From Gammaproteobacteria bacterium Ga0077536 (GTDB taxonomy: Bacteria > Pseudomonadota > Gammaproteobacteria > Ga0077536): a stretch of DNA of 37,190 nucleotides. The stretch lies in contig LNEL01000014.1 in assembly GCA_001464935.1 (NCBI GenBank), positions 1 through 37,190 of the forward strand. The letters are read 5' to 3'. The stretch's first letter is position 1; the number at the start of each line of letters is the position of its first letter. The notes below the pieces were generated by a model, which worked only from the letters and a program-made list of their open reading frames with translations, made no database searches and had not been told where the DNA came from. A program made the translations under genes and the position numbers. This document shows positions 23,020-31,700 of this stretch, piece by piece.

Positions 23020-24423
23020 TCACACGGCCGTGCGCATCAGCTCCCCGATCAGACGTTCGAGGTGGCGCAGGCTGCGGCAGGTGTCGACCCGGTCGCAGGC
23101 GGTCGCGAGCCGCGGCATTTCGGAGTCGCCGACATTCCAGAACCCGCGCGACTCCGGATTCAGCCAGATCACCCGGCGTGCGCGCTCATGGATCTGGCGC
23201 AGTTCGCGCAGCCCCGGGTCGCCATAGTTCGAGCGCGCGTCGCCGAGAATCAGCACGGTCGTGTGGTGATCGATGTCGTCGAGCGCCTGCTCGCACAACT
23301 GGGCGAAGGCCATGCCGTAATCGGTCGAACCCCAGCCATGTTTCTGCAGGGTCAGCGCGACGGCTTCCTCGACGTCGTGGGTCTTGAACAGCTCCGTGAC
23401 TTCGGCGAGCACGGACGAGAACACGAAGGCCCGCACTTTCGGCAGCACTTCGGCGACGCTGTACAGAAACAGCAGCAGAAAGCGCGCGTAGTTCGCGACC
23501 GAGCCCGAGACATCGCAGACAGCGACGATTTTCGGCCGCTCGATCTTCTTGCGACGCCAGACGATGTCGAACAACAGGCCGTCGAATTCAATGTTGCGGC
23601 GGATCGTGTGGCGCACGTCGAGCACGCCGCGCTGCGCTACCTTGCGGCGTCTGGAGTGCAGCGCGACGAGCTTCCTGGCGAGTTTGCGCACCAGGGCCTG
23701 CATAATCCGGAAGTCGCTGACTTCGGCCCGCGCGAGCGGCACCTGCTGCAGGATCTCCTCGCGCAGCCGCGTGCCGGCGTTGGCCGTCAGCAGCAGCAAT
23801 TGCCGATCGACGAGGGCCAGCACGTCTTCGCGCAGCACGGCCAGCCGGCCGCGCAGCCGCTCCGCTTCGGCTTCTTCGCCGCGGCGGCGCAGATCGTAGA
23901 GCCGCCGTTCCAGCGCCTCCACGCCCATCGCCTCGAGCATGCGCCGCGAATACATCCCGCGCTGGGTGAACAGTTTGATGTCCGTGATGCCGACTTCGCG
24001 CGCCGCGCCGGCAAGCGCCATCTGCAGCCGGGCCCGATCGCCGCCTTCGAGCAGGGCCTCGAGTCCGGGCTCACTGGGCTGCCCTGCCGCCTCGCCCTCG
24101 GTCGCAGCCGGATCGGTGGTATCGCCCGGTGCTTCACCGTTTGCCGCGCCGTCGTCCGCTGCGTCGTCGCCGTCGGGCTGCCCGTCGGCCGGTGGCAGAT
24201 GACGCAGATCCTCGGCCTGGAAGAACTGATCGAAGCATTCATCGAAGCGCGACTTGTCGTCGAGAGTTTTGGCGAGCACCTGCGACAGCGCCGTCTTCAG
24301 CAGCCTGCGGTCGTCGAAGCCGATCGCGCCGAGCACCGCGGCAGCGTCGAGGCCTTCGCTGGTCGACACGCGCACGTCCGACGCGCGCAGGGCCTGCAGG
24401 AAATTGCCGAGGACGAGACTCAC
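23020..24423 (-). CDS. VWA domain protein, CoxE-like
   Basis: A 467-residue cytosolic protein of the CoxE/YeiN-like VWA group. The N-terminal helical region (1-75) is followed by an acidic low-complexity linker (about 80-125, rich in Asp, Glu, Gly, Pro), a helical middle, and a C-terminal VWA domain with the metal-site motif DVSGS (304-308). Paired with a MoxR AAA+ ATPase, such proteins act as chaperone-like complexes that activate or insert metal into target enzymes; CoxD/CoxE mature CO dehydrogenase. GTG start, seven bases after the ATPase stop. The target here is unknown. Confidence 0.85.
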   Translation of the reverse strand: MSLVLGNFLQALRASDVRVSTSEGLDAAAVLGAIGFDDRRLLKTALSQVLAKTLDDKSRFDECFDQFFQAEDLRHLPPADGQPDGDDAADDGAANGEAPGDTTDPAATEGEAAGQPSEPGLEALLEGGDRARLQMALAGAAREVGITDIKLFTQRGMYSRRMLEAMGVEALERRLYDLRRRGEEAEAERLRGRLAVLREDVLALVDRQLLLLTANAGTRLREEILQQVPLARAEVSDFRIMQALVRKLARKLVALHSRRRKVAQRGVLDVRHTIRRNIEFDGLLFDIVWRRKKIERPKIVAVCDVSGSVANYARFLLLFLYSVAEVLPKVRAFVFSSVLAEVTELFKTHDVEEAVALTLQKHGWGSTDYGMAFAQLCEQALDDIDHHTTVLILGDARSNYGDPGLRELRQIHERARRVIWLNPESRGFWNVGDSEMPRLATACDRVDTCRSLRHLERLIGELMRTAV

Positions 24424-24430
24424 CGTGCCC

Positions 24431-25381
24431 TCAGACTTTGTGGGCCGCCGAGATCAGGCGATAGAGCTCGCTGTCGACCTGCGTGATGTCGTCCTGGAAC
24501 TTCAACAGCAGGTTCAGCGTGCTGCGCACGAGTTCGACATCGAGCTCGTCCGCGTGCAACAGCAGCAGCGCGCGCGCCCAGTCGATGGTTTCGGAAATCG
24601 CCGGGGTCTTTTTCAGATCGAGGGCGCGCAGGCCCTGCACGAAACCGACCAGCTGGTGCCGGATGCTGTCGTGCAAATCAGGCACGCGGCTCGCGATGAT
24701 CCGGCGCTCGAGGCTCGCGTCGGGATACGGAATGTGCAGATGCAGGCAGCGCCGCTTCAGCGCGTCGCCGAGTTCCCGCGTGTTGTTCGAGGTCAGGAAC
24801 ACCACCGGCGGCACGGTGGCCTTGACGGTGCCGAGTTCGGGAATCGAGATCTGGTAGTCCTGCAGCATCTCGAGCAGGAAGGCTTCGAATTCCTGGTCCG
24901 ACTTGTCGATTTCGTCGATCAGCAGCACCGCGCCGCCCGGCTCCCACAATGCCTTCAGCAGCGGCCGCGGTTCGAGAAATTCGGTGTTGAAGAAGGTGTC
25001 GTCGAACTCGTGCAGGCGCGCGATCGATTCGGCCAGGCCTTTCGCGCCGGCCATCAGGTCCCCGAGCTTGTCCTTCAGCACCTGCGTATACAGCAGCTGC
25101 TTGCCATACTTCCATTCGTACAGCGCCTTCGATTCGTCGAGCCCCTCGTAGCACTGCAGGCGGATCAGCGGCTTGTCCAGCCAGGCCGCGGTGGCGCGCG
25201 CCAGTTCGGTCTTGCCGACGCCGGGCGGTCCCTCGACGAGGATGGGCTTCTGCAGGTTCGTCGCGAGGAAGAGGGCGGTGGCAATGGCATCGCTGCACAG
25301 GTAGCCGGTGGCTTCGAAACCGGCATGGATCGCCGCCAGCGACGCGCGAACGTCGGTGGCGGAAGAGGTCGGGGCATTCAC
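24431..25381 (-). CDS. MoxR family AAA+ ATPase
   Basis: A 316-residue AAA+ ATPase with Walker A GPPGVGKT (51-58), Walker B VLLIDEID (152-159), a sensor-type FLTSNNTRELGDALKRRC segment and a C-terminal lid. MoxR proteins remodel or activate client enzymes together with VWA partners, and the next gene encodes one. The GTG at 25381 is preferred over the GTG at 25390 because GGAG lies eight bases in front of it. It is divergent from the giant repeat protein gene across ~350 bases. Confidence 0.88.
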   Translation of the reverse strand: MNAPTSSATDVRASLAAIHAGFEATGYLCSDAIATALFLATNLQKPILVEGPPGVGKTELARATAAWLDKPLIRLQCYEGLDESKALYEWKYGKQLLYTQVLKDKLGDLMAGAKGLAESIARLHEFDDTFFNTEFLEPRPLLKALWEPGGAVLLIDEIDKSDQEFEAFLLEMLQDYQISIPELGTVKATVPPVVFLTSNNTRELGDALKRRCLHLHIPYPDASLERRIIASRVPDLHDSIRHQLVGFVQGLRALDLKKTPAISETIDWARALLLLHADELDVELVRSTLNLLLKFQDDITQVDSELYRLISAAHKV

Positions 25382-25733
25382 GCGGGGCACTCCATCGGAT
25401 TTGCCCGGAGGCTAGCACGCGTTCCGGCAATTGCCGAATCAGCGGGCAACCGGACGCGCGCGCTGCCTGCGGGCTCGATTACATCGATTCCGGCTCTCTC
25501 TGTGTCATTCATATGAACAACGCCGGGCGGGTCAGCGACGGCGTGCTCGGGAAGTAGGGGCGTCGTACACCGATTTTTACCGGAAACTCGCGGCCGGCCC
25601 CCTGCCGGATTCCGCTGCCATTGCCTTAAACTGGTGCGAGCCCGCCAGTCAGGCGGACAATCGCTACCCATGCCGCCACAGAGCGGCCTGACCCGCACGG
25701 GCCCGCAGAGGCCTGGGCTGGAGAGACAAACGC
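25382..25733. other. Divergent promoter region
   Basis: About 350 bases separate the MoxR and giant-protein starts. No gene or clear -35/-10 pair could be assigned. GGAGAG (25720-25725) is the ribosome site of the giant gene, eight bases before its GTG. Confidence 0.45.
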
Positions 25734-28700
25734 GTGAGCCGCCAACGGCCGGGGAGTAAGGGGACTGGGGCAGCGCTGTGCGCGGCCGCTGTGTCTTTGC
25801 TCCTGGGGGTAGCCGAGGCGGCGATGACGGGCTCCTTGCGCCTCTCCGGCGCCACCAGCTTTCCGGGCGGCCCGCCAGCCGCCGAGTGGAATGTCACGAC
25901 CAGTACCGCGGAATTCACCGTGGGGGTCAGCGGGACTGACTATTCCGGACACCCTAGCGACAACGACGGCATCGATCGGCTGGGGTTCCACGTATTGCGC
26001 CGAAACATGCCCGGCACGACGACCGACCAGACTGCCCTCCTGATATTCTCGACTAAAGATGTGCCTGCGCCGCTGGCTCCCGGGACCTGGCGCCAGACGG
26101 CGCGCACGCATCAGGCCATGCTCGATGGTACGCCGGAACTCGAGTACGTTCGGCAGGGGATTCAGTGTGGCGGCAACCGTCTGACTCCGCCCCTGTTCGA
26201 ATTCACCGTCAACAGCTTTGAAACGCTGGGCCCGAACCTGGTCTCGACGGACATCGATTTCACGCTCGACTGCGACGGCGTCCTGACCACCGGCGAACTC
26301 ACCTGGCTCAATTCCTCACTGTTGCCGGCCAATGTCGCGACCGTGCGCGGCACGGCGTGGCGGGATTTGAATCGCAACGGCATTCGTGACGTCAATGAAT
26401 CCGGTTATCCCGGCGTTAAGTTGAGCTTGCACTCCGACAACCCTGAACGCGGCGAAAATTTGGAGATCGCCGTCACCGACGCACAGGGTCGCTATGAGCT
26501 CAAGACTGCTGCCGGAAACCTGTTCGCGGTCGTCGAGCAGCGCAACGTGATCGGCGATTTCGTGCCCAGCGGCCAGGGTTCGGATCGCACGCGTGACAGC
26601 GACTTTGCTGCCGACGGCCGCTCGCCCACGATGGCGATCGGCCAGGGCGAGGCAGTCGACAGTATCGACGTCGGATTGATCGATCGCACCAGCTATGTAG
26701 AGGGCGCCATCTGGATCGACACCAATCGCAATGGTGTCCGCGATGCCGGAGAACCACCGGTGTCAGGGATCGAGGTGCAGATGTCGAAGCCGGATCTGCT
26801 GTACCTCAGCGATCACACTTTCACCGATAGTGCCGGGCGCTACCGCATCACCACGAGTGAGGGGGATGCGGTTGTCCGGTTTCATCTGAATACGTTTGCA
26901 TCCAACTCGCAGGGGGAATCTTCACTCAGGTATCGTCCGACTGCACAGAATGTCGGTGCCAATGACGCAGTGGACAGTGACGCGCAGACAGGGGTTGTTT
27001 TCGCGCCTTCCAATTCGACGCTGAGCGCGCGCACCGATGTAGTCAATCTGGTCGGCAACAGCACCACGCTGACGAACGTCGATCTCGGCCTGGTCGAGTT
27101 GATCGACAGGATCAGCGGCATCGTGTGGTCGGATGAAGATCGTGACGGCATCCGCGATCAGGGCGAAGCGGGTCTCGCGCAGGTGCTTGTCGGGCTGGTG
27201 GACGAAACGAACGGCAACGTGGCCGAATCTGTACGGACCGACGCCAACGGCCGGTTCACGCTCGAGGCACTGGCGGGGCGCTATCGCGTACGGGTATACA
27301 ACCCTGCCGAATTCTCGCGCGTATCCCCACAGGACGCAGGCGACAATGACACGCTCGACAGCGACATCGACGTCGCGACCAGCCTCAGTGCACCATTGGA
27401 ATCCCTGGGCGCGGGACGCACGCTCTCATTGGACGCCGGTCTCATCACCACCCCGTACGGCACCGTGCATGGCACCGTCTGGCGGGACCAGAACGGAAAC
27501 GGCGTGCGCGACAGCGCCGAACCGGGCATCCCGGGTTACAGAATCGCTGTTGGCGCACTGTCGGCAGTGACCGATGCGCAGGGGCGCTACGAGTTGCATC
27601 CGGTGGCGGCCCCGAACCTTCGGGCAGCGTTCGGCGGCATGGACTCTGGAGTGACCCAAAGCATCGGGGCCAGACACCTCTATGCGCCACGAGCGGTCAA
27701 CGGTGCCAATGACAGCGATTTCGATCCGGTGACGAAGTCAACGCGGCCATTTTCACTCGTCGAGGGGCAAAGCGTACGCCGAGACCTGGGGATCGTGCCG
27801 TCCGACGGCACTCTGCGGGCCGCCGATTATTTCCCGCTCGCCCCGGACTCCGAATGGACCTACGCCGGGCCAGGCACCCAGACGCGCGTCGAACGCATCC
27901 AGTCCGCGACCGTCGTCGTCAACGGCGCCGTCACGTCGGTGCTGCAGGGCCCCGAAACCCTCGAATACTATGCCCACGGCAGCAATGGCCTGCAGTTTTT
28001 CCGCTCCAATGGGCGTGACCAGGACGGCAACACGCTCGACCTGGTGTATTCACCGCCGATCAACCTCGTCCCGCCTGAATTCCAGCCCGCCGGGACCTCC
28101 CTCGGCGGAAGCACGAGTGGCAACGCCAGCCTGCTCGACCTCGCCACCGGGCAGCGTTTCACGGGTGTGTTTCCGGTCACCTATACGGCAAGCACTCGCG
28201 CGCCGGAGAACGTCTCGACTCTATTCGGTAACTTCGTCAGCATTCCGTTGGCCCTTACCACCTCGATGCTGATACCCGAGACCGGCGAGCGCATCGACAG
28301 CCAGACCGTGTTGCACCTGGTACCTGGACTGGGGGTCGTCAGGATAGAGGAGGACGGTACGCGCTCGGAGCTGACCAGCGCGCGCGTGGATGTCGACCGT
28401 GATGGTGTGCAGTTTCCGCAGGACAACTGCCCGTCCGTGGCCAATGCCGCGCAGACCGACGGCGACAATGACGGCGCCGGCGATGCCTGCGATCTCGACC
28501 TCGACGAAGACGGTGTGCTGAACAGCGCCGACAACTGCCCGCTGCTCGCGAATCCAGATCAGGCCAATCGCGATGGCGATCGCTTTGGCGATGCCTGCGA
28601 TGCCGACGACGACAATGACGGCATGGATGACGCCTATGAAGCCGCCAACGGTTTCGACCCGCTGAGTGCCGGAGATGGCGCCGCGGATGCCGACGGCGAC

Positions 28701-31700
28701 CGGTTCTCCAACCGCATCGAGGCGCTCGAGGGCACGAACCCGCGCGCGCTGAACACGAAGCCCGCGATCACGGCGAACCGCAAAGCGCTGCTGCTCGGCC
28801 TCACCGGTGTGGCGCAGGGCCCGGCACGCTTCGTCAACAGTGCGAACATGTTGTCGACCGAAGGCCCGTTCGAAGCCGGCGCGCTGACGCTCGACACCGG
28901 CAACGCCGACCTCGCCGGCTATGTCGGCACGAGCCGCCAGGATCTGCGGCCGGCGTGGTGCAACGTCGACGACGATCCGGCCGAGGAACTGGTGATCGGG
29001 CTCGGACCGGGCAGCCGCGGCTGGATGGAAGTGAAGGACGATGTCAGCACGGGCTTTGCCCATCTGCGCTGGATCAAGGGTGGCGATCGGCCGACCTATC
29101 ACGCCGCCAATGGTGAAACCTATCCGGCCTGTGGTGACGTCGATGGCGACGGCCGCGACGAGATTGTCGTCGGCTACGGCACCGGCGGTGGCGGCTGGCT
29201 GTTCGTGCTCGAAGACGCGCTGCGCAACTTCGCGCCGTCGACGCAGGGCGACGCGGGCGGTCCGTGGATCTTCCGCAACCTGCCGGCGCTGAACGCCGGC
29301 AACGGCTCGGCGTATCCGACGGTTGGCAACTTCGATGCGGATGCGCCCGAGGAAATCGCCGTCGGCGGCGGTCGCGGCAACGAGGGCCGCGTCTTCCTAT
29401 ACGACGACGGCCTGCGCCAGTTCCGCGCAGTGTCGGTGAACGGCGGAACCTCGATGCAGGTGACCGGCGCCGGCCCCTATGCCGCCAATGACGGCACCGT
29501 GTTCCCGGCGAGCTGCGATCTGAACGCCGACGGTCGCAGCGAACTGCTGTTCGCCACCGGTGCCGGCCTTCACGTGCGTGACATGTCCACCGGGCAACCA
29601 GCGGCGTTCACCCCAGCGATCAACGGCTGGCTGAGCACGCCGCTGACGACGAACTTCGTGCAGCAGCGCGTGGCTTGCGCGAATCTCGCGGGCAGTGCCG
29701 AGGCCGAGATCGTGACGGTCGATGCCGCGGGCAACGGGGCGCTGCACGGCGGCGCGTCGCTGAACCTCGTGCGCCTGACGACATTGGGCTTGCGTGACGG
29801 TGCGCGCAGCTGGACCTCCGAGTGGCCGGCGCTCGGGGGTGGCTATCCGCTCGACAGCGACAACGACGGCGTCTTCGATGCAGCTGATGCGTTCCCGAAC
29901 GATCCCGCCGAGTCGCGCGACCTCGATCGCGACGGCATCGGTGACAACGCCGACACCGACGATGACGGTGACGGGATCAGCGACAGCTTCGAACTGGCCA
30001 CCGGTCTGAACCCCCAGGATGCGAGCGGCGCCAACGGCGCAGACGGCGACCTCGACGGTGATGGCCTCAAGAACCTGCTCGAAGCCCAGTTCGGGCTCAG
30101 CCCGAATGACGCCCAGGATGCGCTGTCCGATCGCGACGGCGACGGCTGGAACAACTGGATCGAAGTGCAGGAAGGCACACTGCTCAACAACGCGGGTTCA
30201 CGTCCCGCCGTGGGCGCGGGCCGCAGCGCGCTCCTCGTCGGCACGGCCGGCGGGGGCGCCGGCCGGCTCGCGATCGTGGATTCCGCGCGCATGCTGAAGT
30301 CCGGCGCGGGCCCGTTCGAAGCCGGCGCGCTGACGCCCGGTGGCAACAACGCGGAACTCACGGGCTATTTCGGCAGTGCGCAGCAGGAAATGCGCCCCGT
30401 GTGGTGCAACCTCGATGGCGACGCGGCCGAGGAACTCGTGATTGGCCACGGGCGCGGCAGCCGCGGCTGGATGGAGATCCGCGACGATGCCGCCACCGGC
30501 TTCGCGCACCTGCGCTGGCTCAAGGGCGGCGAACGCCCGACCTATCACGCCGCGAACGGCGAAACCTTCCCGGCCTGCGGCGATCTCGATGCCGACGGGC
30601 GCGACGAAATCGTCGTCGGCTACGGCGCAGGTGCTGGCGGCTGGCTGTTCGTGATCGATGACGCAGTCGCGAACTTCGCGCCGCTGAATCGTGGTGAAGG
30701 CAACACGCCGTGGGTGCAGCGCAACTGGGCGGACTACAACGGCGTCAACGGCGCGGTGTATCCGACGGTCGGCAACTTCGATGCGGATGCCGCTGACGAA
30801 ATCGCCGTCGGCGGCGGCCGCGGCAACCAGGGCTGGGTGCGCTTCTACGATGACGCGCTGAACCAGTTCCGCAATCTGAATGTCGGCAGCGGCGTCTGGC
30901 TGCAGCTCGGTGCGGCCGGCAATTACGCGACGACGGACGGCACCGTGTGGCCTGTCAGCTGCGATCTCGATGCCGACGGGCGCAGCGAACTGCTGCTCGC
31001 GACCGGCGCCGGCGTGCAGGTGATGTCGACGCTGACCGGGCAACCGGTGAGCTACGCGCCACAGGCCAATGGCTGGCTCGAAGCGCCAATGGTGGCGAAC
31101 TTCGCGCCGCAGCGTGTGGCCTGCGGCCAACTGTTCGGCAATGCACAGGCTGAAATCCTTACGCTAAAGGCCAACGGCAGCGCCGCGCTGCATGCGGGGC
31201 CGGCACTGCGGCTGCGGCAGATCCAGACCTTGCAGCTGCGTGACGGCGCGCGCAGCTGGCAGACCGAATGGCCGGCGCTCGGCGGCGGCTATCCCGTCGA
31301 CACCGACGCTGATGGCGTATTCGACGGCGCAGACGCGTTCCCGAACGACCCTGCCGAATCCCGCGACACCGATGGCGACGGCATTGGTGACAACGCCGAC
31401 ACCGACGATGACAACGACGGCATGAGCGACGCCTTCGAGTCCGCCAACGGCCTCGATTCGACGCTGGCGACGGGCCTGCACGGCGCGAACGGGGACTTCG
31501 ATGGCGACGGCCTGACGAATCTCTACGAAATGACCCATGGCTTCGAGCCGGACAACGCACTCGATGCTGCGTGGGACGCGGACAGCGACGGCTTTGCGAA
31601 CTGGTTTGAAGCCCAGGCCGGATCCGACCCGCGCGCGGCCGCGTCGCGCCCGACACCGTCGCCCACACGCCGCGCACCGATCATCGGTCGCGGGCCGAAC

